NCBI RefSeq assembly: GCF_030123325.1
Contig: NZ_CP126106.1
Location: forward strand, 3,376,001-3,440,000
DNA from: Peribacillus simplex
Lineage (GTDB): Bacteria > Bacillota > Bacilli > Bacillales > DSM-1321
Length of the DNA stretch: 64,000 nt
Direction: 5' to 3'
Shown: one piece after another, positions 26,812 through 35,182 of the stretch
How the letters are laid out: every line of letters begins with the position of its first letter
How positions within the stretch are numbered: the stretch's first letter is position 1
The notes under the pieces: generated by a model
Told to the model about the DNA's origin: nothing
The model's database searches: none
The model's input: only the letters and a program-made list of their open reading frames with translations
Program-made: the position numbers and the translations under genes

Positions 26812-27279
26812 ATGTTTCCCTGGAATTCACTTTTTTCTTTTAAGAATAACCCGAACCAAAAGGACTTCATGAAAAATATGCAGCAAAGTGATGTACAATC
26901 GTTCATCGAAAAAGTATTTTCACAAGTCATCCCTGACAATATGCAAGGTATGATGAACCAAAATGATGGTGGCTCACAAATCGTAAATGCCAGATCTGAA
27001 CATCCTTTACATGCCGAAGTATTTGAAACCCATTTATATGTCTTTGTAAGAATTCCCATAGAAGATGAATCTTGGCTAAAGAAAATGAAACTTTACCATA
27101 CATCTAACCAATCCATCATCGAAGGGATTCCTGAAGAGTCAGATCGGCATGTCATTACACTCCCCGCACTTGTTAAGAAAAAAGGGGCATCGGCCCAATA
27201 TAAAGAATCAACATTGGAAATACGTCTTCAGAAAAGTTTCAATACCCAGTATTCAGAAATCGATGTATCCGAAATATAA
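26812..27279 (+). CDS. Hsp20/alpha-crystallin-like small protein
   Basis: 155 residues. The second half looks like an alpha-crystallin domain: HAEVFETHLYVFVRIPI, a middle strand region, then HVITLPALVKKKGASAQYKE and STLEIRLQK, close to the usual LP..V....A.Y.dG.LeI..pK block. The N-terminal half is Gln/Asn-rich and variable. In Bacillus several such proteins are spore-coat or germination proteins (CotM, CotP, GerT), so a spore role is possible but not shown. Ribosome site AGCAGGAGAGAGG. Monocistronic and divergent from the SDR gene. Confidence 0.7.
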   Translation: MFPWNSLFSFKNNPNQKDFMKNMQQSDVQSFIEKVFSQVIPDNMQGMMNQNDGGSQIVNARSEHPLHAEVFETHLYVFVRIPIEDESWLKKMKLYHTSNQSIIEGIPEESDRHVITLPALVKKKGASAQYKESTLEIRLQKSFNTQYSEIDVSEI

Positions 27280-27393
27280 GTTGCTACACACCGGGACCTC
27301 GCTGATAATAAGGTGCGGTCCTGTTATTTTCATGGTGACACCCTTTTTTAGATTTCGATGTATTTTATTTCATGGAATGATCCATACTAGCAA

Positions 27394-27427
27394 AAAAGCG
27401 CATCCCATATTAATGGGATGCACTTTT
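27394..27427 (-). terminator. terminator of the CAP-domain protein gene
   Basis: AAAAGCGCATCCCAT (27394-27408) pairs with ATGGGATGCACTTTT (27413-27427) with one mismatch, and a T-run follows on the minus strand. Confidence 0.88.
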
Positions 27428-27438
27428 CTATTAATCTA

Positions 27439-28197
27439 TTATTTTCCGATGAATTGTTGAGTCCAGTAGTTACCAGATTCTACGTAACCTACTCCGATAT
27501 GAGTAAAGCTAGGGTTCATGATGTTTTCACGGTGTCCTTGGCTATTCATCCAAGCTTGTACCACTTCTTCAGGTGTTTGTTGACCTTGTGCGATGTTTTC
27601 GCCAGCTGTTTTATAGCTGATTCCGAATTGTTTCATCATATCGAATGGTGAGCCGTAAGTTGGGCTATTGTGATCAAAGTAGTTTTTATCTTTCATGTCT
27701 TGAGACTTGATACGTGCAACTTTGCTCAACTCAGTGTCGATTTTAAGAGCTGCCAAACCTTGTTTTTCACGTTCTGCATTAGTTAATTTAACAACTTGTT
27801 GTTCAAAAGCACTTAATTGAGAGCTTGTTTCTTGTTTTTCTTCAGTTGTTTTATTAGGTGTTACTGGTTTTGCTTCAGGTTTTGCTTGATTCGTTGTTCC
27901 AGCTTCTTGCTGAACTGGTTTTTGAACTGGTTTTTGAACTGGTTTTTGAACTGGTTTTTGAACTGGTTTTTGAACTGGTTCTTGAACTGGCGCTTGTTGT
28001 GCCTGCGCTGCCGGTAAAGTGATATTGTATTTAGCTAGGTATTGGTTAAGGACTTTTTGCATGTCCTCTTTATTAGTAGATTGAAAAGTTACTTGTTTCA
28101 CAGTATCACAGTTGGCTGCTTCAGCTTGGTTAGCTCCTACTCCTGTGAATATAATAGCTGCAGCCGCTGCTGCTGACATAAACATTTTCTTTTTCAT
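27439..28197 (-). CDS. secreted CAP (SCP-like) domain protein with a PVQKP repeat linker
   Basis: 252 residues. Signal peptide (MKKKMFMSAAAAAAIIFTG...AEA), a small N-domain with NCDTVKQVTFQST, a linker with five to six copies of PVQ(K/E)P (about residues 70-100), a Lys/Thr/Gln-rich stretch, and a C-terminal CAP domain from about residue 130 (VVKLTNAEREKQGLAAL, HNSPTYGSPFDMM, AGENIAQGQQTPEEVV, HRENIMNPSFTHIGVGYV). It resembles YkwD of B. subtilis. Exported; CAP-protein function in bacteria is poorly defined. Ribosome site CAGGAGGAAATACGA. The linker is coded by a 15-bp DNA tandem repeat. Confidence 0.92.
   Translation of the reverse strand: MKKKMFMSAAAAAAIIFTGVGANQAEAANCDTVKQVTFQSTNKEDMQKVLNQYLAKYNITLPAAQAQQAPVQEPVQKPVQKPVQKPVQKPVQKPVQQEAGTTNQAKPEAKPVTPNKTTEEKQETSSQLSAFEQQVVKLTNAEREKQGLAALKIDTELSKVARIKSQDMKDKNYFDHNSPTYGSPFDMMKQFGISYKTAGENIAQGQQTPEEVVQAWMNSQGHRENIMNPSFTHIGVGYVESGNYWTQQFIGK
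27907..27990. repeat. 15-bp tandem repeat coding PVQKP
   Basis: The plus strand shows five near-identical 15-mers of the form CTGGTTTTTGAA(CTG), the last with C for T (TTCTTG). They code PVQKP units in the CAP protein. Such an array can gain or lose units by slippage without a frameshift. Confidence 0.9.
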
Positions 28198-28593
28198 TCG
28201 TATTTCCTCCTGTGATGTTCATTTTTTGTTGTGCTTTGCTTCTGGAATTATCATAACATGCATTTTTTGTAACAAAGGCTCCAACAATTTCCACCAAATT
28301 AACAGGATGCGAATGAAAATATATTTATGATCCAAGTTTCAGAGAAAACTTGCAAAAATGCTTTAACTATCTATGTTTCTGCCAGTAGTATAAATACTCA
28401 TATTAATCCCAGTAATTTCTTGTCAATGGTAGTTACATAGAACCATTTCCATTGAATACTAATAAATTTTAATTGACATATCAATTCCAACCTGATTTTT
28501 ATGACTTTCTTTACTTTTATGTTACAAATTTTTCGGTTTAACTTCGACATTTCGTCATTTATTCCCTATCGTCTTGAACATTTTCCCAAATAA
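28198..28593. other. upstream region of the CAP protein gene; no gene seen
   Basis: About 400 bp of AT-rich DNA between the CAP-protein start and the terminator of the FixH-like lipoprotein gene. Several TATAAT-like runs occur near 28380-28420, but no promoter pair is convincing. No open frame with a ribosome site. Confidence 0.5.
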
Positions 28594-28627
28594 AAAACAA
28601 TCCGGTTTTAAAAACCCGAATTGTTTT
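28594..28627 (-). terminator. terminator of the propeller/two-component operon
   Basis: AAAACAATCCGG and CCCGAATTGTTTT pair with one mismatch across an A/T loop. A T-run follows on the minus strand (28591-28597 region). It lies 20 nt past the stop of the last gene. Confidence 0.82.
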
Positions 28628-28646
28628 GATTTCGATGGTACATTCA

Positions 28647-29084
28647 TCATTTCATTTCTTCATCATTCATCTCGTCCATTTCCTTTTTTTCGCCATTTTG
28701 TTCAGGTGTGCTTGGTTTGCCTATTACGAATTCCTTCTTTGGCATGTTGTGCATATCCCTTGCCGTTACATGGGCATAAACATAGTAGGTTCCTTCTTCA
28801 TCAAATTTCTTTTCCAATTCATATATGCCGTTCCCTTTATGTTTCACTGCGATCTTGTCATGATCATCGCTATTCGCAAGCCAAATTTCAAAACTGACAT
28901 CATCAGCATCCGTCACGGCTTCGTCCCCATATGTTACTTTTGCCTGAAATTTCACAGGCTCATTCACTTTCCCCTGAATTGGATCGACAGCTAAATCGAC
29001 ATTTAACATTTTCGGAATTTCCTCTTCCTTACCGCATCCAGTCAAAAAAATTAACGCCATGCAAAATAACATGATTTTTTTCAT
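28647..29084 (-). CDS. FixH/YtkA-like lipoprotein
   Basis: 145 residues with a lipoprotein signal (MKKIMLFCMALIFLTGCGKE; Cys in LTGC). The mature part is an Ig-like beta domain of the FixH/YtkA type: LAVDPIQGKVNEPVKFQAKVTYG, VSFEIWL, GNGIYELEKKFDEEGTYYVYAHVTARDMHNMPKKEFVIG. The tail is acidic and Met-rich (KKEMDEMNDEEMK). YtkA-like domains are often found near copper or respiratory functions, and the Met/His content (RDMHNMP) would fit metal contact; this is inference. Last gene of the operon. Confidence 0.85.
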   Translation of the reverse strand: MKKIMLFCMALIFLTGCGKEEEIPKMLNVDLAVDPIQGKVNEPVKFQAKVTYGDEAVTDADDVSFEIWLANSDDHDKIAVKHKGNGIYELEKKFDEEGTYYVYAHVTARDMHNMPKKEFVIGKPSTPEQNGEKKEMDEMNDEEMK

Positions 29085-29103
29085 TTTTGAACGTATCCCC
29101 TTT

Positions 29104-30519
29104 TTATGAATTCCATTCTTCTTTTATAATCGGTAGGATGACCCTGACTTTTGTTCCCCTTTTTTCCTTGCTTTCTATTTCGATTTTACCATTTTGTAAT
29201 TCCACCAATTTTTTGACAATGGATAGTCCAAGCCCTGACCCGCCATCAAAACGGCTGCGTGCTTTGTTCACTCGGTAAAAACGATTCATGATATATGGCA
29301 GATCCGCTTCCGGAATCCCGTTACCCGTATCAGTAACCAGCAGTTCGCAATTGTCTTTATGCTGAATTAGGGCAATATGGATCGCCCCTCCGGAATCCGT
29401 GTATTGAATGGCGTTATCAATAATGTTATGCAGGATCTGTTCCATCCTTCCTTCATCCCCCAAAATAATCGGATCTGGATCCAGATCTAGCTGCATGCCT
29501 AAATGCTTTTCTTTTATTATCGGTTCATATTTCACTAGTACGTCTTCAATGAATTGCGCATAGGCAATCGGGGTTTTATTTAACAAGAATGGATCACTAT
29601 CCATTTTTGTTAAGTCCATCAGATCTCCGACAAGCCGCTGCAGCCTAAGAGCCTCCCTTGAAATGAGTTGAAGGTATTTCCGTTGCTCTTCATCATTTTT
29701 CACTACACCATCCAATATGGCCTGCGTGTAGCCCTTTACGTAACTAAGCGGGGTTCTGAGTTCATGTGCAACATTTTCAAGAAATTCCTTTTTTCTTTCT
29801 TCTTCCATTTGGATGGAATTGGCCATATCATTAAAAGCCATTGCCAGTTTCCCTATTTCATCATGACTCCTTACCTCGACCTGTATGTCATAATTCCCCT
29901 CTGAGACAAGATGGGCTGCAGTCTCGATTTCCTTAATCGGACTGACTAGCTTTTTCAACCATTTCGTAGTAAACAAAATCGCGACAATCAAAAATAATAG
30001 AACTGCCGCCAACCATTTTGCGGCAAATTCCTTAAGTAAGACCGTAATGGAATCTACAGGAATATATGTATAGATGATACCCTCGAGCCGATTTTCGTCA
30101 ATCAGGGGTATGATCGCCGCTACGATGTTCTTTTCAAACCTTTTCTCATATCCCTCTTTTTCAACGGCTCTCCCATCTAAAAGCATTTGCCGTTCTTCTT
30201 CAGAAATAAGGGTGTCATAATTGATTTCAAAAGGCAGACAGGCACTCAATTCCCTGGGATTGTTGACGACAAAGATCTCGCTGTCATTCTTACTGTTAAA
30301 CCATTCAACTTTTTCCTTGAAATCTTCGCTGATTTCACCGCCGGAGTAATCCGCCCCTAGCAATGACGCTTCATTGACTAAATCTGTTTTAAGCTTCTCC
30401 ACATATAGATTTTTATAATAATATTGAGAAAGTGAATAAGCGAAAAGCACGGATAGGATGATGGCGATGATGATGGTGAGCCATAATTTAAAAGAGAGGG
30501 TCCGCCATTTATTGATCAT
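29104..30519 (-). CDS. sensor histidine kinase (two-component)
   Basis: 471 residues. Two membrane helices (about 8-28 and 165-190) bound a roughly 135-residue extracellular sensor region. A HAMP linker (KLVSPIKEIETAAHLVSEGNY) follows, then HisKA with FLENVAHELRTPLSYVKGY (phospho-His) and HATPase_c with NIIDNAIQYT (N box), DTGNGIPE (G1), GGSGLGLSIVKKL (G2). The start overlaps the response regulator stop by 4 nt, so the pair is co-translated. Signal unknown. It resembles envelope-sensing OmpR-type kinases. Confidence 0.94.
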   Translation of the reverse strand: MINKWRTLSFKLWLTIIIAIILSVLFAYSLSQYYYKNLYVEKLKTDLVNEASLLGADYSGGEISEDFKEKVEWFNSKNDSEIFVVNNPRELSACLPFEINYDTLISEEERQMLLDGRAVEKEGYEKRFEKNIVAAIIPLIDENRLEGIIYTYIPVDSITVLLKEFAAKWLAAVLLFLIVAILFTTKWLKKLVSPIKEIETAAHLVSEGNYDIQVEVRSHDEIGKLAMAFNDMANSIQMEEERKKEFLENVAHELRTPLSYVKGYTQAILDGVVKNDEEQRKYLQLISREALRLQRLVGDLMDLTKMDSDPFLLNKTPIAYAQFIEDVLVKYEPIIKEKHLGMQLDLDPDPIILGDEGRMEQILHNIIDNAIQYTDSGGAIHIALIQHKDNCELLVTDTGNGIPEADLPYIMNRFYRVNKARSRFDGGSGLGLSIVKKLVELQNGKIEIESKEKRGTKVRVILPIIKEEWNS

Positions 30520-31202
30520 TTCTTTTCCTCTATCTTATAACCGATTCCCCAGACGGTTTGAATGTAATCGGCCGCTCGTAATTTCATTCGTAACGTTTTG
30601 ATATGGGTATCCACTGTACGTAAAGATCCTCCATACTCCCCGCTCCATACATTTTCAAGCAGTTGTTCACGGCTGAGTGCCTGGCTTTTATGACGCATGA
30701 GGAATAACAGCAATTCGAATTCCTTCAACGTTAAATTGATTGGCTTCCCTTCGACCAAAACCGTTCTGGATTGTAAGTTCAAGCTAATTTTACCGAACCG
30801 GACATGGTTTTGACCCTCTTCATTCAATGATAATTTCCCTGTCCTCCGCAACACCGCTTCGACCCTTGCGACCAATTCTCCTGGATTGAACGGTTTGACG
30901 ATATAATCGTCGCCGCCAAGCTTCAGTCCTTTCACCTTATCCCATTCTTCACCTTTCGCACTGACAAATATCACAGGGATGTCCCAATTTTCTCGAATTT
31001 CTTCACAAACGGAGAAACCATCCATACCTGGCATCATGATATCCAAAAGGATTAAATCCACTTCCTCTTTTTCAACCATACTAATAGCTTCTTTTCCATT
31101 CGCAGCTTGAAGGCATCGATAACCTGAGTTCAGCAAATACATTTCAACTAGATTTCGCATATCCTCCTCATCATCCACGACTAAAATGGTGTAAACATGC
31201 AT
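30516..31202 (-). CDS. OmpR family response regulator
   Basis: 228 residues. Receiver domain 1-120 with DDEED, the phospho-acceptor Asp in LILLDIMMPGMDG (about residue 54), SAKGEEWD and KPFNPGELVARV (conserved Lys). The C-terminal winged helix carries LTLKEFELLLFLMRHKSQALSRE and TVDTHIKTLRMKL. GGGAGTAGATGAC precedes the ATG. It sits between the propeller lipoprotein and its kinase and likely controls the envelope operon or its own expression. Confidence 0.95.
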   Translation of the reverse strand: MHVYTILVVDDEEDMRNLVEMYLLNSGYRCLQAANGKEAISMVEKEEVDLILLDIMMPGMDGFSVCEEIRENWDIPVIFVSAKGEEWDKVKGLKLGGDDYIVKPFNPGELVARVEAVLRRTGKLSLNEEGQNHVRFGKISLNLQSRTVLVEGKPINLTLKEFELLLFLMRHKSQALSREQLLENVWSGEYGGSLRTVDTHIKTLRMKLRAADYIQTVWGIGYKIEEKK

Positions 31203-31207
31203 GTCAT

Positions 31208-32170
31208 CTACTCCCTCAACATCAATTGGAACGGACCTTCGCCGACTTTGATCGTTTTTTTAACATCGACTGTTTCAGCATCCATTACATACACTTCATC
31301 ACTATCATAACCCGCCACGATCACATCTTCGTTGAAGTTCGCCATCTCAAAGGGGTTAACGCCGACCACTTTGCTTTTCACTACTTCATATTGATCATTC
31401 AATTTATATAAAGAGCTTGTACCATGACTAAGGACAAATATGCCTTCCGCATTCTCAAGGAACTTTATCGGCATGGTTGGTGCATTCAGCTTATTCTTCA
31501 ACTCTCCCGTTTTTGCCGAATAAATATATAGATCTTCTTCCACTTTGTCCCCATCACCGTGTCCTCCAATCCATATTTCATCCTTTTCTTCCCTTAATAA
31601 TGTGCCTGTGCTGGAACTATGTACGGGAAATTCAAAATCGACCTTTTTCGTTTCAAGATTTATCACCGAACATTTGGTATCACCAAAATTAATAACATAT
31701 AAGCGATTCGCTTGCTTTCCTTGAAGAACGGTCAGGGGGCTTTTACCAACCTTGACAATATCCTGTTTCTCCCCATCTTTATTTAAAAAATAAATGGAGT
31801 GATTCGATTGGTTGACCGCCACGATGCTCTTTCCATCACGTAACAGCTTCATATTAACGATCCCTTTGCCAATTTCCCAACTGTTTATCAATTTTCCTGC
31901 TGATAAAGAGTACACCTGGACTTTCTCCATCTCTTTTCCATAAAGCAGGATAGTATCTTTGTCTGCCAGGAGCAAGGCTCCGGTAAACGGTTCTGAAATA
32001 TCCCATTTTGCAAATGGATGATAGTTTTCATCTATGAAAGTCAGTGAGGTATCCTTGATATTGACCGTCGCCAGGAAAGATTCACTTTTATTGATTTTTG
32101 TAAATTCATTACCGCTATTACACCCAGTAAGCAGTACGATGGCAAGAAAAAGCCCAATGCCCCACTTCAT
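31208..32170 (-). CDS. lipoprotein with a YVTN-type beta-propeller
   Basis: 320 residues. Lipoprotein signal MKWGIGLFLAIVLLTGCNSG. The rest is made of repeated blade-like units: FIDENYHPFAKWDI, LINSWEIGKGIVNM, IVAVNQSNHSIYFLNKDGE, LYVINFGDTKCSVINLETKK, IVAGYDSDEVYVMDAETVDVKKTIKVGEGP. This is the YVTN/SMP-30-like propeller pattern, with a blade roughly every 42 residues, about seven blades. It is anchored outside the membrane and lies first in an operon with a two-component pair. Exact ligand unknown. Confidence 0.85.
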   Translation of the reverse strand: MKWGIGLFLAIVLLTGCNSGNEFTKINKSESFLATVNIKDTSLTFIDENYHPFAKWDISEPFTGALLLADKDTILLYGKEMEKVQVYSLSAGKLINSWEIGKGIVNMKLLRDGKSIVAVNQSNHSIYFLNKDGEKQDIVKVGKSPLTVLQGKQANRLYVINFGDTKCSVINLETKKVDFEFPVHSSSTGTLLREEKDEIWIGGHGDGDKVEEDLYIYSAKTGELKNKLNAPTMPIKFLENAEGIFVLSHGTSSLYKLNDQYEVVKSKVVGVNPFEMANFNEDVIVAGYDSDEVYVMDAETVDVKKTIKVGEGPFQLMLRE

Positions 32171-32288
32171 ATTCTAAGCTCCTTATTCATTAAATATCTA
32201 TTTTTTAAAGATTTTAACAATGATTTGTGAAAAAAGTATGAAGCTGAAAAGAATATTTGCTAACAAGCATCCGTAACACACTCGGAAA

Positions 32289-32555
32289 TCATAATCCTTC
32301 CAATTCAGTGATATAGGCCATGACGATCGCATTTTTCATTTCTTCCGAAAGCGAAGATTCCATCACGCGTTTAATACAGAGGTAAAATTTCTCCAATACT
32401 GGTTTTCGGGCACGGGGATGTGCATTTTCATCCAAAAGCTCACGGCGGATGAGTTCCGACAACACTTCCCTTCCACCTCCATCGGTCACCTTACGATTGT
32501 TCCATATGCTTAAATAAGCAACCAGTAATTCTTCTTGCCTGACATTTTCTTTCAT
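32289..32555 (-). CDS. small protein of unknown function
   Basis: 88 residues, MKENVRQEELLVAYLSIWNN..., all-helical in appearance, ending YITELEGL. GGAAGGG lies 5 nt before ATG 32555, so I reject the longer frame to 32648. Conserved-looking pieces are RREVL-type helices and RRELLDENAHPRARKPVLEKFYLCIKR. I do not recognise the family. Divergent from the zinc-ribbon gene. Soluble; no signal or membrane segment. Confidence 0.7.
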   Translation of the reverse strand: MKENVRQEELLVAYLSIWNNRKVTDGGGREVLSELIRRELLDENAHPRARKPVLEKFYLCIKRVMESSLSEEMKNAIVMAYITELEGL

Positions 32556-32664
32556 ATTATCCCTTCCATCCATTACTAATTTATACATATTAATGTTCAA
32601 GTTTGTAAAGACTATCTTAATAATACGATCACGCTTTTTAAAATTCAAAAAAGGAGTGAGTACA

Positions 32665-32907
32665 ATGTCTCAAGTATACCGCTGTCCGAATTGCCGGACA
32701 AATAAATCTCGCTTCAATCTCATTCAGCAAGTAGCGACCCCCATTAAAAAGGATCCGCAGTCAGGTGAGATTATTGAACAATATTCGAACGATTCCCTTC
32801 AGCCATTCCATCTAGCCTATAATGGTCCTGAAGTTCGGGTTCAATGTGCCGCATGCGGATTAATAGAAGACGAAAAGACATTTGCCGCCTTTGGAATGCA
32901 ACAATAA
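32665..32907 (+). CDS. small zinc-ribbon protein
   Basis: 80 residues: MSQVYRCPNCRTNKSRFNLI, then a middle part and VQCAACGLIEDEKTF. Two CxxC pairs (residues about 7-10 and 61-64) should bind zinc as a ribbon. AAGGAGTGAG lies a few nt before ATG 32665. The longer frame from 32593 has no site. Function unknown; many Bacillus carry such short ribbons. Ends at a strong terminator. Confidence 0.82.
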   Translation: MSQVYRCPNCRTNKSRFNLIQQVATPIKKDPQSGEIIEQYSNDSLQPFHLAYNGPEVRVQCAACGLIEDEKTFAAFGMQQ

Positions 32908-32908
32908 A

Positions 32909-32943
32909 AATGGTCAGACCCCTAAATGGGTCTGACCATTTTT
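32909..32943 (+). terminator. terminator after the zinc-ribbon gene
   Basis: A perfect 13-bp stem, AATGGTCAGACCC (32909-32921) with GGGTCTGACCATT (32928-32940), and a T tail. The pseudogene on the other strand ends right beside it. Confidence 0.93.
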
Positions 32944-33110
32944 TCAATCTTTTCCTACTGACATCTTAGCCCGGTCTATGGCGATTGGAATGGCTTTACC
33001 ATCCTCATATCCTTCATCCAATAATGCATTGGCGATTTCTATAGCCTTTCCCTTACATCTTTATCTAGATTCTTCATTGAATTAGGGTAATCATTCTTAT
33101 TCCATGGCAC
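32944..33110 (-). pseudogene. frameshifted YdaT-like (DUF2188) gene
   Basis: Minus-strand reading starts at GTG 33110, 8 nt after AAGGAGG, as VPWNKNDYPNSMKNLDKDVRE. It then hits a stop because one A is missing in GGGAAAGGCTATAG near 33046-33052. In the next frame it continues AIEIANALLDEGYEDGKAIPIAIDRAKMSVGKD and stops at 32944. The two parts together match the PWxxNDYP...AIEIANALLxEGYEEGRAI pattern of YdaT-like stress proteins. So a gene broken by one base, or a sequencing error. Confidence 0.8.
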
Positions 33111-33176
33111 TAATACTGCCTCCTTGATAAGAAAGTCTCCTTTTTATGTTTCCCTTCTTTAAGGGGCGGTAAACTT

Positions 33177-34103
33177 TTATCGGGCAGCTTTCAATTCCAA
33201 AGCTTTTAACTGACCGATCAACATTTCCTTATCCAACTTTTCCCCGATCATGACGATATTCAATGGCATCTTCATCATTTCATTCATATACATCGGCATA
33301 CCGTATGAGTATTGGAATAAATGAGGGTATTGTGAATGTGTAAAGGAAATGTATCCTTTCATCCGATAGACCGTTTCCGGAAGACCCCTAAGCCATTCTT
33401 CAAAGTCGGTTTGTGCCACGGCACCTTCAAATGTATGAACGACTGCAGTTAAATGCAAATGGTCATGTACATCAAGCTTTTGATGTCCATTATGCCGTTT
33501 TCTTTGCATCTGCTGCAATGATGTCAAGGATACGGCTGCATACTCCGTCAATAAACATACAGCATCCGGATTCAGCGCCTGTATCGTATATATCAGCTGT
33601 GCGGCCACCATCTCACTTACTAAATCCGCTTTATTCAATAATATGAAATCGGCATGATGGATTTGCTCGGCAAGCAACTGTCGAAGCTGCGGAGACAGTT
33701 CCTCCCTATTGCGCCACCTTAATAAATCGACGACCGTGATAATCCCTTTATACTCCAGCCTTTTGGCGAAAATCGGCGACATGATGCCATCCAATACTTC
33801 AACTGGATGAGCTGCACCCGTCGTTTCGATATAAACCGCATCCAGTTCATTTTCCGTTAGCAATTCATGAAGCTGAACCTCCAGTTTATCTTGAATTGTG
33901 CAGCAAATGCACCCGTCAAACAACTCCTTAAGAGGCACTTCATCTCCAATGAGTCCGCTGTCAATCGATACACTGCCAAGCTCATTTAGAAGCACGGCCA
34001 CTTTTCTACCCGCTTCACTTTCCTGTTTTAATATATTTCGAAGAAGCGTCGTTTTCCCGCTGCCGAGAAAGCCGCCCAATATGTACACTTCGGTTGTTTT
34101 CAT
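33177..34103 (-). CDS. CobW/COG0523 family metal-chaperone GTPase
   Basis: 308-residue G3E GTPase, probably a zinc (or other metal) chaperone like YciC/ZagA of B. subtilis. Seen: GGFLGSGKTTLLRNIL (Walker A), ELGSVSIDSGLI, the metal motif GCICCTIQDKL (CxCC), YIETTGAAHP, NKADLVSE (NKxD), and a C-terminal CobW domain after about residue 215. A His-containing loop (KRHNGHQKLDVHDHLH) may also bind metal. I saw no Zur box upstream, so metal control is not shown. A hairpin terminator copy lies upstream, at 34194-34215. Confidence 0.9.
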   Translation of the reverse strand: MKTTEVYILGGFLGSGKTTLLRNILKQESEAGRKVAVLLNELGSVSIDSGLIGDEVPLKELFDGCICCTIQDKLEVQLHELLTENELDAVYIETTGAAHPVEVLDGIMSPIFAKRLEYKGIITVVDLLRWRNREELSPQLRQLLAEQIHHADFILLNKADLVSEMVAAQLIYTIQALNPDAVCLLTEYAAVSLTSLQQMQRKRHNGHQKLDVHDHLHLTAVVHTFEGAVAQTDFEEWLRGLPETVYRMKGYISFTHSQYPHLFQYSYGMPMYMNEMMKMPLNIVMIGEKLDKEMLIGQLKALELKAAR

Positions 34104-34189
34104 TCTTATCTGCTCCTATGATCCGGTTAAATTCGATTCCGTTAAATTTTATCATACTTATCTTACTAAAGCACTTGCCGGATCGACAT

Positions 34190-34215
34190 AAAAAAACCAG
34201 CCCGTAAGCTGGTTT
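34190..34215 (-). terminator. hairpin copy 1 flanking the repeat block
   Basis: AAACCAGC (34194-34201) pairs with GCTGGTTT (34208-34215) with loop CCGTAA. On the minus strand it is followed by a T-run, the best form of this terminator. An identical stem-loop lies at 35149-35170, next to mtnD. I infer this copy ended mtnD transcripts before the repeat block came between them. Confidence 0.75.
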
Positions 34216-34250
34216 CAGACATAGACAAATTCGAAGAGAAGCAAGTTCGA

Positions 34251-35056
34251 CTGCAGTTTTTTATTTAAAAAGTTCAGTCGATTTCAGAAATCCGCTCCCT
34301 TTCCGCCGACTGTCTGCCGAGCCTCCTCGACGCAAGCGTCTGTGGGGTCTCGGCTAGCCAGTTATTCGGCAGGAGTGTCGCAAATTTCTTCAATCCAAAA
34401 AGGATTAGAGTATAAAACTATTAAGACCGGAGTACTATATTCGACCGTTCGCAAGATTTTTTGACCTTCATCTCACTATTCGGACTCCGAACACCATTTT
34501 GTTGCAAACTGAAATCACCGAGTCCATCTTCGTGGTTACAGACTGTAGGCAAACTCTATGAAAACTAAGTTTGCCTGCAGTTTTTTATTTAAAAAGTCCA
34601 GTCGATTTCAGAAATCCGCTCCCTTTCCGCCGACTGTCTGACACGCCTCCTCGACTTAAGCTCCTGTGGGGTCCCGGCTAGCCAGTTATTCGACAGGAGT
34701 GTCGCAAATTTCTTCAATCCAATAAGGATTAGAGTATAAAACTATTAAGACCGGAGTACTATATTCGACCGTTCGCGAGATTTTTTGACCTTCATCTCAC
34801 TATTCGGACTCCGAACACCATTTTGTTGCCAAACTGAAATCACGGAGTCCATCTTCGTGGTTACAGACTGTAGGCAAACTCTATGAAAACTAAGTTTGCC
34901 TGCAGTTTTTTATTTAAAAGGTCCAGTCGTTTTCAGAAATCCGCTCCCTTTCCGCCGACTGTCTGACACGCCTCCTCGACTTAAGCTCCTGTGGGGTCTC
35001 GGCTAGCCAGTTATTCGGCAGGAGTGTCGCAAATTTCTTCAAACCAATGAGGATTA
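34251..35056. repeat. tandem block of about 2.5 copies of a 324-325 bp noncoding repeat
   Basis: Units start at CTGCAG: copy 1 34251-34574, copy 2 34575-34899 (one base longer), copy 3 34900 to about 35056 (truncated). Copies differ at only a few positions. Each holds a GC-rich palindromic core (about 130 bp, GAAATCCGCTCCC... to CTTCAATCC; in copy 1 about 34282-34405) related to the element at 13659-13765, then a spacer (GACCGGAGTACTATATTCG...), then an AGGCAAACT/AGTTTGCCT hairpin. No coding frame is conserved between the copies. Confidence 0.9.
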
Positions 35057-35148
35057 CAGGAAAAAGCCATTAAGGATAATCTGGTCTTGTTTTTTAAAAT
35101 CCTGGTTAGGGATGAGTCCATACCGATCTCCCTTTTGTCTACAAACAG

Positions 35149-35172
35149 AAACCAGCCCGTAAGCTGGTTTTT
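35149..35172 (-). terminator. hairpin copy 2, downstream of mtnD
   Basis: AAACCAGC (35149-35156) pairs with GCTGGTTT (35163-35170), identical to the hairpin at 34194-34215. It lies about 11 nt past the mtnD stop. Its T-run on this strand is poor (TTTCTGTTTG). Confidence 0.7.
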
Positions 35173-35182
35173 CAACAATGAT

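Noticed and set aside
32593..32664. Upstream extension of the zinc-ribbon gene
   Set aside because: The ribosome site AAGGAGTGAG lies just before ATG 32665, inside the longer frame.
34104..34189. Zur box before the CobW-type GTPase
   Set aside because: No AAATCGTAAT-type palindrome could be found in the upstream sequence.
34251..35056. CRISPR-like array
   Set aside because: The unit is 324-325 bp with no short repeat-spacer pattern; it is a large tandem duplication.
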